Assembly (NCBI GenBank): GCA_028705565.1
Contig: JAQWDH010000001.1
Span: 99,138 to 150,243, forward strand
Length of the DNA stretch: 51,106 bases
Reading direction: 5' to 3'
From: Patescibacteria group bacterium
Lineage (GTDB): Bacteria; Patescibacteriota; Patescibacteriia; Magasanikbacterales; GWA2-37-8
Under the pieces are notes generated by a model, which worked only from the letters and a program-made list of their open reading frames with translations, did not search any database and was not told where the DNA came from. The translations under genes and the position numbers were made by a program. This document shows positions 19,606 to 30,177 of this stretch, piece after piece. Each line of letters begins with the position of its first letter. Position 1 is the first letter of the stretch.

Positions 19606-21441
19606 ATGTCCGAAGAAAAGTTAAACATTATGCGACACAGTTGCGCGCACATCGTAGCCGCGGCCGTAAAAGCGCTTTATCCGAAAGCGAGATTCGGAGT
19701 TGGTCCGGCTGTGGAAAACGGTTTTTATTATGATATTGATTTTTCCGAACCGATAGGCGAAGCCGACCTCGCGAAAATAGAAGAAAAAGCCAAAGAATTG
19801 ATTGTTGAAGATTTGCCGTTCGCGCGAGAGGAAATGGAAATTGACGAAGCGATTAAATTTTTTAAAAAAGAAAAACAAGATTTTAAAGTTGAACTTTTAA
19901 AAGATTTGAAAGAATTTGGGACTACCAAAATGAATTCGGAAGAAATACCGGATGTCGGCGGCTCTTCCGATAAGGCGACGATTTACAGAACTGGAGATTT
20001 TACGGATTTGTGCCGCGGACCGCATGTTTCTTCGTCCAAAGAAATTGGGATTTTTAAATTAACAAAATTGGCCGGCGCTTATTGGCGCGGAAAAAGCGAA
20101 AATCCGCAATTGCAAAGAATTTACGGTGTTTGTTTTTATACGCAGGAAGAGCTTGATGAATATTCGCGAAAATTAATTGAAGCGGAAAAACGCGACCACC
20201 GCAAACTCGGAAAAGAATTGGATTTGTTTCACATTGATGAGGTGGTGGGATTGGGACTGCCTTTGTGGCATCCGAAAGGAGCTATCTTGTGGAGGATGAT
20301 TGAAGATTTTTGGTATAAGGAACATTTAAAATCCGGATATTCTCTTGTGCGCACTCCGCATATTGGCAATAAAACGCTTTGGGAAACATCCGGACATTGG
20401 GGATTTTACAGTGAAAGTATGTATCCTCCGATGGAAGTCGGACAAAATTTAAAGGAAAGGCAAAACAAAGATGAAGTGAAAGAATCGGAAGAGTATCTTA
20501 TCAAACCGATGAATTGTCCTTTTCACATTCAAATTTTTAAAAATCATCCTCATTCTTATCGCGAATTTCCTTTGCGTTGGGCCGAGTGCGGAACGGTTTA
20601 TCGTTTTGAAAAAAAGGGCGAACTGTCGGGTTTGACGCGCGTGCGAGGGTTTACGCAAGACGACGCGCACATCATTTGCCGATCCGACCAGGTGGAGGAC
20701 GAACTGAAAAGAGTTGTTGATTTTATTCTTTTTATGTTTAAGTCATTCGGTTTCGCAAAAGACGATATAAATGTTTATCTTTCTGTGCGAGATTCCACGA
20801 GCGATAAATTCGTCGGCGCCGAAGATGGCTGGAATTTTACCGAAAAAGTTTTGGAAAAAGTTGCGGCGGAGAAGGGCTTAAATTTCAGAAAGGACGTGGG
20901 CGGGGCGGCTTTTTACGGTCCTAAATTGGATTTCAAAATTAAAGATTGCCTCGGACGCGAGTGGCAATGTTCCACCTTGCAATTTGACTTCAATATGCCG
21001 CAAAGATTTCAGATGACTTTTGTAAATAAAGATGGAAAAGAGGAACAGCCGTTTATGTTGCACCGCGCGCTTTTCGGATCGTTTGAAAGATTTATCGGGC
21101 TTTTAATAGAACATTACGCTGGAGCGTTTCCGCTGTGGGTATCGCCAACGCAAGTGAAAATTTTGCCGGTTTCTGAAAAATTTAACGATTACGCGGAACA
21201 AATCGCGGAAAAACTTAGAAACGAAGATCTGCGCGTGGAAATAAACGAGACGGATGAAAGTTTGGGCAAGAAAATTCGCGCCTCCGAGCAGGAAAAAGTT
21301 CCGTATGTTTTAGTGATAGGCGAAAAAGAAAAAACCTCCGGAGCCGTGGCCGTAAGAAAAAGAAAAGAAGGCGATATGGGCGCGTTGCCGTTGGATGATT
21401 TTCTAGAAAAGTTGAAAGAAGAAATAAAAGAAAAAAAGTAA
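19606..21441 (+). CDS. thrS: Threonine--tRNA ligase
   Basis: MRHSCAHIVAAAVKALYP, MNCPFHIQIFKNHPHSYREFPLRWAECGTVYRFEKKGELSGLTRVRGFTQDDAHI. Confidence 0.97.
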   Translation: MSEEKLNIMRHSCAHIVAAAVKALYPKARFGVGPAVENGFYYDIDFSEPIGEADLAKIEEKAKELIVEDLPFAREEMEIDEAIKFFKKEKQDFKVELLKDLKEFGTTKMNSEEIPDVGGSSDKATIYRTGDFTDLCRGPHVSSSKEIGIFKLTKLAGAYWRGKSENPQLQRIYGVCFYTQEELDEYSRKLIEAEKRDHRKLGKELDLFHIDEVVGLGLPLWHPKGAILWRMIEDFWYKEHLKSGYSLVRTPHIGNKTLWETSGHWGFYSESMYPPMEVGQNLKERQNKDEVKESEEYLIKPMNCPFHIQIFKNHPHSYREFPLRWAECGTVYRFEKKGELSGLTRVRGFTQDDAHIICRSDQVEDELKRVVDFILFMFKSFGFAKDDINVYLSVRDSTSDKFVGAEDGWNFTEKVLEKVAAEKGLNFRKDVGGAAFYGPKLDFKIKDCLGREWQCSTLQFDFNMPQRFQMTFVNKDGKEEQPFMLHRALFGSFERFIGLLIEHYAGAFPLWVSPTQVKILPVSEKFNDYAEQIAEKLRNEDLRVEINETDESLGKKIRASEQEKVPYVLVIGEKEKTSGAVAVRKRKEGDMGALPLDDFLEKLKEEIKEKK

Positions 21442-21464
21442 ACCATGCCTTGTCTTTAAAATAA

Positions 21465-21498
21465 AAAATATTCCGATTTATTATCGGGATATTTTTTT
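21465..21498 (+). terminator. Rho-independent terminator
   Basis: aaaaatattccgatttattatcgggatattttttt. Confidence 0.75.
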
Positions 21499-21607
21499 GA
21501 ACCGAGAGTATTGAAAAAAAACAAATTATGGTATAATAACAATATCAACAAAATGGTCAAGCGTCACTTATTTTTAGCAATAGTTTGTTATTATTTATAA
21601 TATTTTT

Positions 21608-22309
21608 ATGGCGCGTTGGTATCAAAAATGGTGGGGCGTAATTTTAATCGCGATAGGTTCAATATCGGTTTTATTCGCTATTGTTTTGTCGGCGATGATT
21701 TTTTCTTATTGGCGGCAGATTAAACAGGGAAAAGGAGGCGAGTTGGCGAAGAAATTCAATTTGTCGGTTGAAAATTCCGGTGTCGCGGAAAATAGAAAAG
21801 AGTTGGAATCATCAGACGACCCATATCTCGGAGCGGGAAAATATACGGCGGTTGTTTTTATTGATTACAAGTGTTCGGCTTCCAAAGAAGAATGGTCGGT
21901 TATAAAACAGGTCGCGGAGAGATATGGGGACAAAATAAAATTTATTATCCGCGATTTACCGTTTGAATCTTTGCATCCAGGCGCCACACAGCTCTCGGAA
22001 ATAGCTTCTTGCGCAGACGCGCAGGGAGGTTTTTGGGCAATGTCGGATTTATTGTTTGACAAACAAGGCGAACTCGCGGCGAATTTGTCGGAAAGCGAAA
22101 TAAAAACGATTACGGAAAGTGTCGGGTTGAATTACGCAAAGCTTGATGAATGTTTGCAAACGCAAAAAGGAAAAGTGGAAGTTAATCGCGATTACGCGGA
22201 TGGATTTAGATTCGGAATCACAAAAACACCAACATTTTTTATCAACGCGGTAAAAACAGAAGGTAACATACAGTTTGACGCGTGGAAAAAATTTTTACAA
22301 AAAATATAG
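21608..22309 (+). CDS. DsbA-family thioredoxin-like protein, membrane-anchored
   Basis: N-terminal TM; TAVVFIDYKCSASKEEW...; cis-Pro loop ITKTPTFFINAV. Confidence 0.8.
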   Translation: MARWYQKWWGVILIAIGSISVLFAIVLSAMIFSYWRQIKQGKGGELAKKFNLSVENSGVAENRKELESSDDPYLGAGKYTAVVFIDYKCSASKEEWSVIKQVAERYGDKIKFIIRDLPFESLHPGATQLSEIASCADAQGGFWAMSDLLFDKQGELAANLSESEIKTITESVGLNYAKLDECLQTQKGKVEVNRDYADGFRFGITKTPTFFINAVKTEGNIQFDAWKKFLQKI

Positions 22310-22324
22310 TTTTTTTTACAAATT

Positions 22325-23890
22325 ATGTTTCGCAAATTTTTCATTTTTTTATTTTTATCAATTTTATTTCTTCCGAACATCGCTCTCGCGGCTGATGTTT
22401 TGCCGGAGTTCAATCCGATTTGCTGGAAAAAAGAGGATTGCGTGGTCGGAAGAACAAAATTTTTAGGAAACGCGGATACGGCGACGCTGGAAAGCGGTTG
22501 GGTTCAAGAAGGAGATTGCGTTGGCGAATGGGGAAAATGTTTGCCTTCCGGCACAACCAAAGCGGAAATATCGTTTGGAGGCAAAACCGAATTTTCCGAC
22601 ATAGGAGATTATATTTTAACCGTTTACAAATACGCCGTAAGCATCGCGTCAATTTTAGCGGTGATTGTTATAATCGTTTCCGGAGTTCAATGGACAGTTT
22701 CCGGAGGCAATTCGGAAGCGATAGGCAGCGCGAAGAAAAAAATAATGGGAGCGGTCATCGGGCTTTTTATCGCTTTTATGTCTTACGCGATTTTAAACAC
22801 CATCAATCCTGCTTTGGTGAATTTAAGGTTGCCGCAAGTGTGGATGTTGCGGCCGATGTCAATGATGACGCAATATTGTTCGCAGTTATCAAATTTTGAA
22901 AACAAAAAATTCGCGGAAGCCGGACCGGCGGGACAATCAAGCTATACGCAGGTTGCAAGCGCGTCGGATTTTAAATATCCGCGAAACGCGGCGAATGGTC
23001 TTCAATGCGGCAAAGCGTATTTTGTGGAGAGCGGTGGCAATTCCACGTGTTTGGGCGAAAGTTGCGCTAACGGGAATATTTGCATCAATCAAGCAAACGA
23101 AGAAAACGCGCAAAATTATCAATGTGTTAACGCGATGTTGGGGGGAAAAATTTCCACTTTGGTTGATAACACAGGAAGCGACAATATAATAGATTGTATA
23201 AAATTGATTGCCGCGTGCGGTAATGGTGATTTGGAAGAAGTCGGCCAGACGCCGAATTGCAGCGACGCGACAGCCGGTTTGTCCGGCGCGATTCTTTCAG
23301 TCGGCGCGCTCGGTTTTTCGGATGTAAAAAACGGATATTATTATTTTCCTCGCGTTTCGCGAGACAGATTAGTCGCGAAGTGCGTTGGTAAAGATGGTTT
23401 AATGGGTCTTTATCTTGGCGCTGAAGTGGATGACCATGATGTAATTTTAGGAAGCTCTGTTTCCACGGCAGGCGAGGATGACTGGTTTTCCATTGGGCAA
23501 ACCGCGCGTAATTCTCGTAGTTGCGATGTAAATTTGTCAAAAGTCATTTATAAGTTGAATTTTGACCAAGATCCGAGATGCGCGGCAAATGAGTGTACTT
23601 GCGCCGGTATGTCCTATGACCCGTATCTTGCGTCTTATATTGGTAATTCGGCTTTTCTTAATCATTTTATTTGGCCCGAAGATTTGGAAAATAATTATAT
23701 ATGCGACATCAACATAACGCGCGCGGAATTTCCAAGCGCGAACAACAGGACATATACGGTGCCCGCCGACACCTTGACTCGTTATCTTTATTATATTAAC
23801 CCGTTGAATATAGCCCCACTCGTCAGGGACTCAATGGATGACACGACTGATTGTTTTGAAAATCAAAATATAATTTCAAGTGAAGAATAA
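22325..23890 (+). CDS. TrbC/VirB2-like pilin domain protein with Cys-rich exported region
   Basis: Signal peptide MFRKFFIFLFLSILFLPNIALA; ASILAVIVIIVSGVQWTVSGGNSEAIGSAKKKIMGAVIGLFIAFMSYAILNTINP. Confidence 0.65.
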   Translation: MFRKFFIFLFLSILFLPNIALAADVLPEFNPICWKKEDCVVGRTKFLGNADTATLESGWVQEGDCVGEWGKCLPSGTTKAEISFGGKTEFSDIGDYILTVYKYAVSIASILAVIVIIVSGVQWTVSGGNSEAIGSAKKKIMGAVIGLFIAFMSYAILNTINPALVNLRLPQVWMLRPMSMMTQYCSQLSNFENKKFAEAGPAGQSSYTQVASASDFKYPRNAANGLQCGKAYFVESGGNSTCLGESCANGNICINQANEENAQNYQCVNAMLGGKISTLVDNTGSDNIIDCIKLIAACGNGDLEEVGQTPNCSDATAGLSGAILSVGALGFSDVKNGYYYFPRVSRDRLVAKCVGKDGLMGLYLGAEVDDHDVILGSSVSTAGEDDWFSIGQTARNSRSCDVNLSKVIYKLNFDQDPRCAANECTCAGMSYDPYLASYIGNSAFLNHFIWPEDLENNYICDINITRAEFPSANNRTYTVPADTLTRYLYYINPLNIAPLVRDSMDDTTDCFENQNIISSEE

Positions 23891-23971
23891 CATTTATCAT
23901 TTCGCTCCCTTTACAAACTCTTCTTTTCATAGTACAATGTGGTACTTGCGTATTTTTAATTTTTTGCCATT

Positions 23972-26776
23972 ATGGCGGAAAAACTCATCATAAAAGGGGC
24001 CAAGGTCCACAACCTTAAAAATGTAAGTGTCGTCATACCAAAAAATAAATTGGTGGTGATTACCGGTTTGTCCGGCTCCGGCAAATCGTCTTTGGCTTTT
24101 GACACAATTTACGCGGAAGGGCAGAGGCGCTATGCCGAGAGCTTATCTTCATACGCGCGACAATTCATGGATATTCAAGATAAGCCGGATGTTTCCAAAA
24201 TTGAAGGCCTTTCTCCGACAATCGCGATTGACCAAAGATTGTCAACTCAAAACCCCCGTTCAACAGTTGGCACAGTGACGGAAATTTATGATTATCTTCG
24301 CCTTCTTTTCGCGCGCGCCGGAAAACAACATTGTCCTGATTGCGGAGAAGCGATGGAAACTCACACTTCCGGAGTTATCGCAGAAGAAGCGAAAAAGATA
24401 TTTAAAAAATCAGGAGAAATTTTGATATTGTCTCCTGTGGCGCGCGATGAAAAAATCAATACAAAAATTCTTTTCAATCGCGTTGAAAAAACCGATTATG
24501 AATGGCTACGCGTCAATGGCAAGCTGTTGAAAATTAAAGAGTTGGAAAGTTTTAATTTTGACCTGAACAAGAAATATAAAGTTGAACTTTTGATTTGCAA
24601 AGTCAACAACGCCGTAAAACAAAACATAGCCAAAGCGGTTGACGAAGCGTTGGATTTATCAAACGGTCTGGCGATAATCGCAGCCGACAAAGAAGAAAAG
24701 ATTTTTTCCACATACGCTTTTTGTCCAAAGTGCGGAAAAATCGCGCCTGCTTTGGATATTCGTTCGTTCAGTTTTAACAGCCCATACGGCGCTTGCCCGC
24801 GTTGCACGGGCTTGGGAGTTGTGCAGGAAGCAGACCCCGACCTGGTGATTCCGAATAAAAAATTAACTTTGGCCGAGGGAGCCGTACAGCCGTGGGTAAG
24901 AATTACAGGCAGTCAGGTTTATTACCAAAAAGTTTTGAAAGCTGTTTCAGAAAAGCGCAATTTTTCTTTGGATATTCCGGTTGGAGAATTACCGGCTCCG
25001 GCGATAAAAATCATATTTTACGGAACAGGAAAGGATACTTATGAAGTTGACGGCAAAAAAATAATTTTTGAAGGCGTTTTGCCGAATTTAACGCAAAGAT
25101 ATTTGGAAACCGATTCAGACTATGTCCGTAAGGAGATTGAAGAATATATGAGGGAAAGCGTGTGTCCTGTTTGCAAAGGCAGAAGATTGCGCCGCGAATC
25201 ATTGGCCGTTAAATTAGGCGATTATAATATCGCGGACATTTCTGGAATGGAAATTACCGACAGCGTAAATGCTTTGCTGTCATCCAAAGCGAAGGCCGGA
25301 ACAAAAACAAAAGCTATTTTTGAGTCAATTGTTAAAGAAGCCGTTATACGGTTGGAAAATTTGTCAAAAGTCGGGCTTGATTATTTAAGTTTGGACCGTT
25401 CGCTTACGACATTATCCCGCGGAGAAGCGGCGCGCGTTCGCCTTTCGGCTCAACTCTCAGCCGGTTTGAGCGGAGTAATTTATGTTTTGGACGAACCATC
25501 AGTCGGACTTCATCCGCGCGACACAGAGCGGTTAATCGCGACCTTAAAATCATTGCGCGATCTGGGCAACACTGTAATTGTCGTGGAACACGACGCGGCA
25601 ATGACTAAGGCGGCCGATTATATAATTGATGTTGGTCCGGGAGCCGGAGTTTTTGGAGGAGAGATAGTCGCGGAAGGCGCATTGTCCGATATAAAAAAAT
25701 CAAAAAAATCGCTTACCGGCGCGTATCTTTCCGAAAGAATAAAAATAGAGCCACCGGCTGAAAAAAAGATATCAAAAAATAATAAAAGCATAAAAATTAT
25801 AGACGCTAAAGCCTTTAATTTAAAAAATGTAACAGTAAGCATACCTCTTGGAAAATTGGTTTGTGTTTCCGGAGCTTCCGGTTCCGGCAAGTCAACATTA
25901 GTGATAGATGTTTTAGGTAAAGCGCTTGCGCGTCATTTTTATCGCGCTAAAGACGAACCAGGCGAACACAAAAAAATTGAAGGTTTTGAAAATATAGATA
26001 AAGTTATTACGATTGACCAAAGTCCGATTGGCAGAACGCCGCGTTCAAATCCTGCCACCTATACAGGCGTGTTCACTTTGATTCGCGATTTGTTCGCGTC
26101 TTTGTCAGAGGCGAAAATGCGTGGATATGATGCCGGAAAGTTCAGTTTCAATGTAAAGGGCGGAGGCCGTTGCGAGGCGTGCGCCGGCGAAGGATATATT
26201 CGCGTGCCGATGCAATTTTTGGCCGATGTGTTCGTTGAATGCGAACAATGCGGAGGCACAAGATATAATCAAGAAGCGCTGGAAATTCATTATCAATATA
26301 AAAATATAGCCGATGTTTTAAAAATGACGGTGGAAGAAGCGTATAAATTTTTTAATAACATTCCGCAAATATCCGACAAGTTGAATGTTTTGCGCGAAGT
26401 CGGATTGGGGTATATACAACTCGGACAGCCCGCCACCAATCTTTCCGGCGGAGAAGCCCAGCGCGTAAAATTATCCACTGAATTGTCCCGCGCCGCCACA
26501 GGCAACACGCTCTATATTTTGGATGAACCGACAACAGGGCTTCATTTTGAAGATGTTAAGCATCTTTTGGAAGTTTTATACAGGTTGGTCGCCAAAGGCA
26601 ACACGGTGCTTTTAATTGAACATAATTTGGAAGTGATAAAATGCGCGGACTGGGTGATTGATATGGGACCTGAAGGCGGCAAACGCGGAGGAGAAGTTGT
26701 CGCTATCGGGTCTCCAAAAGATATAATGAAATCAAAAACGAGTTGGACAGGCAAATTTTTGAAAAAATCAGGATAA
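23972..26776 (+). CDS. uvrA: Excinuclease ABC subunit UvrA
   Basis: [34 protein letters not shown]; two ABC ATPase modules; [23 protein letters not shown]. Confidence 0.98.
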   Translation: MAEKLIIKGAKVHNLKNVSVVIPKNKLVVITGLSGSGKSSLAFDTIYAEGQRRYAESLSSYARQFMDIQDKPDVSKIEGLSPTIAIDQRLSTQNPRSTVGTVTEIYDYLRLLFARAGKQHCPDCGEAMETHTSGVIAEEAKKIFKKSGEILILSPVARDEKINTKILFNRVEKTDYEWLRVNGKLLKIKELESFNFDLNKKYKVELLICKVNNAVKQNIAKAVDEALDLSNGLAIIAADKEEKIFSTYAFCPKCGKIAPALDIRSFSFNSPYGACPRCTGLGVVQEADPDLVIPNKKLTLAEGAVQPWVRITGSQVYYQKVLKAVSEKRNFSLDIPVGELPAPAIKIIFYGTGKDTYEVDGKKIIFEGVLPNLTQRYLETDSDYVRKEIEEYMRESVCPVCKGRRLRRESLAVKLGDYNIADISGMEITDSVNALLSSKAKAGTKTKAIFESIVKEAVIRLENLSKVGLDYLSLDRSLTTLSRGEAARVRLSAQLSAGLSGVIYVLDEPSVGLHPRDTERLIATLKSLRDLGNTVIVVEHDAAMTKAADYIIDVGPGAGVFGGEIVAEGALSDIKKSKKSLTGAYLSERIKIEPPAEKKISKNNKSIKIIDAKAFNLKNVTVSIPLGKLVCVSGASGSGKSTLVIDVLGKALARHFYRAKDEPGEHKKIEGFENIDKVITIDQSPIGRTPRSNPATYTGVFTLIRDLFASLSEAKMRGYDAGKFSFNVKGGGRCEACAGEGYIRVPMQFLADVFVECEQCGGTRYNQEALEIHYQYKNIADVLKMTVEEAYKFFNNIPQISDKLNVLREVGLGYIQLGQPATNLSGGEAQRVKLSTELSRAATGNTLYILDEPTTGLHFEDVKHLLEVLYRLVAKGNTVLLIEHNLEVIKCADWVIDMGPEGGKRGGEVVAIGSPKDIMKSKTSWTGKFLKKSG

Positions 26777-26810
26777 AATTGCGTTCGTGAATATTATGTT
26801 TGAGTTACAA

Positions 26811-26842
26811 AAAACCGCCCAGTCAAATGACCGGGCGGTTTT
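26811..26842. terminator. Bidirectional Rho-independent terminator between convergent uvrA and rplS
   Basis: aaaccgcccagtcaaatgaccgggcggtttttt. Confidence 0.85.
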
Positions 26843-26849
26843 TTGTAAG

Positions 26850-27185
26850 TTATTTTGTTTTTGTTTCTTTCATTTTTCTTTTGAATTTCGGATCGCGCAA
26901 AAAGCCGAGATTGGCGCGTCTGGTTTTGAATTGACGCGCAATTTCTATTTTTGCAATTACCGGGGAATGAATCGGGAATATTTTTTCAACGCCTATGCCA
27001 TCGGAAATTTTGCGCACAGTCATAGTCGCGCCGGCTTCCTTGCCGTGCCTAATTGAAATAACGGTTCCTTCAAAAATCTGAATACGTTCTTTTTTTTCGC
27101 CTTTGGCGTTTGTTTCTTTGATTTTTAAGTGTATTTTTACCACCATTCCCGGTTTAATCTGGGAATTTTCCGTTGTTTCGTTCAT
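26850..27185 (-). CDS. rplS: 50S ribosomal protein L19
   Basis: IKPGMVVKIHLKIKE...RIQIFEGTVISIRHGKEAGATMTVRKISDGIGVEKIFPIHSPVIAKIEI; start at MNETTE. Confidence 0.93.
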   Translation of the reverse strand: MNETTENSQIKPGMVVKIHLKIKETNAKGEKKERIQIFEGTVISIRHGKEAGATMTVRKISDGIGVEKIFPIHSPVIAKIEIARQFKTRRANLGFLRDPKFKRKMKETKTK

Positions 27186-27216
27186 AAGTAAAGGTTTATT
27201 GAATAGTAGGTGCATT

Positions 27217-27762
27217 TTACTGTTTTTTGGTAATTTTGTCAAGGATGGCGGCGGATACTTCTTCCGCTGACGGCAAAGTGGTATCCAACACAAAATCATA
27301 ATGCTTTGGGTCGGTATAATCAACTCCGTAATATTTTTGATATCTTAGCTTATCGCTTTCAACCCTTAGTTTTATTTTTTGCTCGGCTTCTTCTGGAGAA
27401 GCGATATATCCCTCGTCTTCGCGGTCTTTGCGATTTTGCAGGACGCGTTTTGCCGCAATCGCCTTGTCAGCAGTCAAAAATATTTTAAATGACTGCGGTA
27501 TAAAATAAAAACTCATTCGTCCTTCAACCACGAAATTATCGTGCGTTTTCGCTAATTCGCGTTGGTAATCATCCGTTAATTTATCCGGCCAATTTTCTTT
27601 TTCTCCGATTTTGTTAAGTTCGTCAATCGTGATTCCTTTATCAATCGCGATTTTTCCTCGCAAGTCGCCGATTGACAGAAAGGTATACCCCAATTTTTTG
27701 GCGATGATTTTGCCTACCGAGCTTTTGCCCGAGCCGGGCGATCCGGATATTGTGATAATCAT
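27217..27762 (-). CDS. Cytidylate kinase-like P-loop nucleotide kinase
   Basis: MIITISGSPGSGKSSVGKIIAKKLGY. Confidence 0.75.
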   Translation of the reverse strand: MIITISGSPGSGKSSVGKIIAKKLGYTFLSIGDLRGKIAIDKGITIDELNKIGEKENWPDKLTDDYQRELAKTHDNFVVEGRMSFYFIPQSFKIFLTADKAIAAKRVLQNRKDREDEGYIASPEEAEQKIKLRVESDKLRYQKYYGVDYTDPKHYDFVLDTTLPSAEEVSAAILDKITKKQ

Positions 27763-27773
27763 AATGAAACGCG

Positions 27774-28715
27774 TTAAAGATAGTTTAGAAATATTTCAGG
27801 GGTTTGAGATGAAAAAGTTTTTTCTTCCCCGTTAATATCAATAAAAGTGATGCGGCTTGAATGGAGCATCAGCCGTTCCACGGGAATTTTTTTATATTTT
27901 TTAATTTGATAAAGAGTGTCGCCAACCAACGGGTGTCCCAGCGCGAAAAGATGAACGCGAATTTGGTGGGTTCGTCCTGTGCGCGGAAATACTCTGATTA
28001 AAGAGCAATTATGGAATCTTTTAACAACCTCAAAATCAGTGGTTGACGGCTTGCCTTCGCCATCTTTCGGACGCGCTGCCATTTTTTCCCCGCCTTTAAT
28101 GCGGCCAATTTGAAAATCAATCGTTCCGCAATCGGATTCTATTTTTCCATAGGCGAGAGCCAGATATTCTTTCGCGATTTTTTTATTTTGAAATTGTTTT
28201 TTTAAGTGTTCAAACATTTTTTGTTTGCGCGCCACGACTAAAATTCCAGAAGCGTCTTTGTCCAAACGATGCACGATGCCAGGGCGCGTTTCAGGGTCGT
28301 CGCCGACATTTTTTATTTCCGGATATTTTTTCAATAGAATTTTTGACACAGTGTTTTTTTCTTCCGCAGAAGTCGGATGGGTAAGCATGCCGGACGGTTT
28401 TTCTACCACGACATAATCCGGAGTTTCGGCGATGATTTTGATAACGGACGATTGACCTGCCTCGTCGGCAGGCAAGCTGCGGACGATTGACTTTTTACTT
28501 CTGGTCGCGGATGGTTGTTTAGGAAAATTTATTTTGTCATTTTCTTTTGTTTTTTCTCCTGTTTTTTTCGGTTCTTTTCCATTTAACAAAATTCGTCCGT
28601 CCAAAATCATTTTTTGCGCTTGCGAGCGAGTGATTTTCATTTCCTCGGACAAAAAAACATCAAGCCGTTTTCCGGCCGATTCACTGGTTATTTTTATTGT
28701 GGATTTAGAAAGCAT
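27774..28715 (-). CDS. RluA-family 23S rRNA pseudouridine synthase
   Basis: S4-like N-terminus; VHRLDKDASGILVVARKQKMFEHLKKQF; RTGRTHQIRVHLFALGHPLVGDTLY. Confidence 0.92.
   Translation of the reverse strand: MLSKSTIKITSESAGKRLDVFLSEEMKITRSQAQKMILDGRILLNGKEPKKTGEKTKENDKINFPKQPSATRSKKSIVRSLPADEAGQSSVIKIIAETPDYVVVEKPSGMLTHPTSAEEKNTVSKILLKKYPEIKNVGDDPETRPGIVHRLDKDASGILVVARKQKMFEHLKKQFQNKKIAKEYLALAYGKIESDCGTIDFQIGRIKGGEKMAARPKDGEGKPSTTDFEVVKRFHNCSLIRVFPRTGRTHQIRVHLFALGHPLVGDTLYQIKKYKKIPVERLMLHSSRITFIDINGEEKTFSSQTPEIFLNYL
28445..28491 (-). repeat. Dispersed repeat element (~46 nt, 12-nt terminal direct repeats 35 nt apart) inside the rluA-like CDS
   Basis: Minus: GTCAATCGTCCGCAGCTTGCCTGCCGACGAGGCAGGTCAATCGTCCG; homologous to 45075-45120. 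Confidence 0.85.
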
Positions 28716-28719
28716 ATTC

Positions 28720-28796
28720 TGGTGCGCCAGGATGGACTTGAACCATCGACCCCCGCCTTATAAGGGCGATGCTCTAACCAACTGAGCTACTGGCGC
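28720..28796 (-). tRNA. tRNA-Ile (anticodon TAT), CCA encoded
   Basis: Minus: GCGCCAGTAGCTCAGTTGGTTAGAGCATCGCCCTTATAAGGCGGGGGTCGATGGTTCAAGTCCATCCTGGCGCACCA; loop CTTATAA. Confidence 0.93.
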
Positions 28797-28898
28797 GCAA
28801 TCGCGACGCGAATTATGCGTTAATCGTAGCATTTTTCTTGTTTTTTTTCAAGTGTTTTGGATTGCCAAATGTTTTTTTTGCTGGTAAAATGATTTTAT

Positions 28899-29450
28899 AT
28901 GAAAGATTACAACAAAATTTTATTTCTCAAAATTAACGGTTTAATCGGTAAAAGCAAATGGCTGGACGCTTTTGGCGAAGCAGGAGCCGAATGGGTTATT
29001 TTAGGCATGGTTTTCTGGTATGTGAGCGGTGTTTTTGTGGTTCATTATCCGAATTTTCAATCCGCGTTTTCTGATATATTTTGGCTGGCGGCGGTTTGGA
29101 TTTTTACTTTTTTGTTGAGTTTTTTTATAGGTTTTTTGGTGAAAGAACCGCGTCCGCGTTTGAAAATTCCTGAAAGCGAACAATTATTCAAACCGCTTAG
29201 CAATTGGAAATCTTTTCCATCAGACCACGCGTCTGCCGCGTTTCTTGTTTTTTTTATGGCTTTGATTTTTCATTTGCCTTTGGCGTGGGCGCTTTTGCCG
29301 ATGGCTTTGTGGGTTGTGTGGGGCCGCGTGTATGCCGGATTGCACTATCCTTTTGACATAATCGGCGGCGCGGTTTTAGCGGCTTTGACTGTGACGATTT
29401 TTTACATTTGTATTTTATTTCCATTTTGGAGTTCCAGGATATTGGGATAA
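28899..29450 (+). CDS. PAP2-superfamily membrane phosphatase
   Basis: KEPRPRLKIPE, FPSDHASAAFLVF, GRVYAGLHYPFDIIGGAV. Confidence 0.88.
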   Translation: MKDYNKILFLKINGLIGKSKWLDAFGEAGAEWVILGMVFWYVSGVFVVHYPNFQSAFSDIFWLAAVWIFTFLLSFFIGFLVKEPRPRLKIPESEQLFKPLSNWKSFPSDHASAAFLVFFMALIFHLPLAWALLPMALWVVWGRVYAGLHYPFDIIGGAVLAALTVTIFYICILFPFWSSRILG

Positions 29451-29469
29451 TTTTGATATATTTTTCGTT

Positions 29470-30156
29470 ATGAACGCGATAATACTCTGCGGAGGACTTT
29501 CCACCCGTTTGGGCGAAATAACCAAAAGCGCGCCAAAAGTTTTGCTTGATATAAAAGGCAAGACGGTTTTGGATTGGCAGTTGGAAAAGTTGCGCGAGTT
29601 TGGAATTAAAGAAGTTGTATTGGCGGCCGGACATTTGTCAGACATTTTAAAAAAAGAAGTCGGCGCGAATAGAAACGGAATAAAAATCATTTACGCGGTT
29701 GAAAAAGAAAAATTGGGCACTGGCGGAGCGATAAAATTCGCTTGGAATAATTTTGTTTCGCGCCCCGAAGAGCCGGTTGTGATTTTAAACGGCGACATTT
29801 TGGCAAAAGCCAAACTTTCCGATATGGCAGGATGTTTGCGTCCCGAAAGCGAGGGGGAGATATTGGGCTCAAAAGTGGAAGACGCGTCGCCTTACGGAAC
29901 ATTGAAATTTGACGCGAACCGACATTTGTTGAGTTTTAAAGAAAAAGAAGGAAAAAAACAAGCAGGACATATCAACGGCGGCATTTATATTTTTACTTCC
30001 GCGGTAAAAAAATATTTTCCAAAACAAAACGCTTTCAGCGTTGAATATGACGTTTTTCCAAAAATGAAAAATTTGGATGTTTATCCGTCAGATGACGGGT
30101 GGGTGGATATAGGAGTTCCCGAAAGGTTGGGATGGGCTAGAAAATTTTGGGATTAA
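29470..30156 (+). CDS. NTP-transferase (NDP-sugar pyrophosphorylase family)
   Basis: MNAIILCGGLSTRLGEITKSAPKVLLDIKGKTVLDW. Confidence 0.9.
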   Translation: MNAIILCGGLSTRLGEITKSAPKVLLDIKGKTVLDWQLEKLREFGIKEVVLAAGHLSDILKKEVGANRNGIKIIYAVEKEKLGTGGAIKFAWNNFVSRPEEPVVILNGDILAKAKLSDMAGCLRPESEGEILGSKVEDASPYGTLKFDANRHLLSFKEKEGKKQAGHINGGIYIFTSAVKKYFPKQNAFSVEYDVFPKMKNLDVYPSDDGWVDIGVPERLGWARKFWD

Positions 30157-30177
30157 CGATTAGCGGTAATTAAATTT

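Noticed and set aside
22420-22899. 159 aa plus-strand ORF overlapping the VirB2-like gene
   Set aside because: Out-of-frame overlap, Arg/Asn/Phe-rich shadow translation; the 521 aa ORF has a signal peptide and TM structure.
23127-23540. 137 aa minus-strand ORF
   Set aside because: Antisense to the 22325-23890 CDS; no domain.
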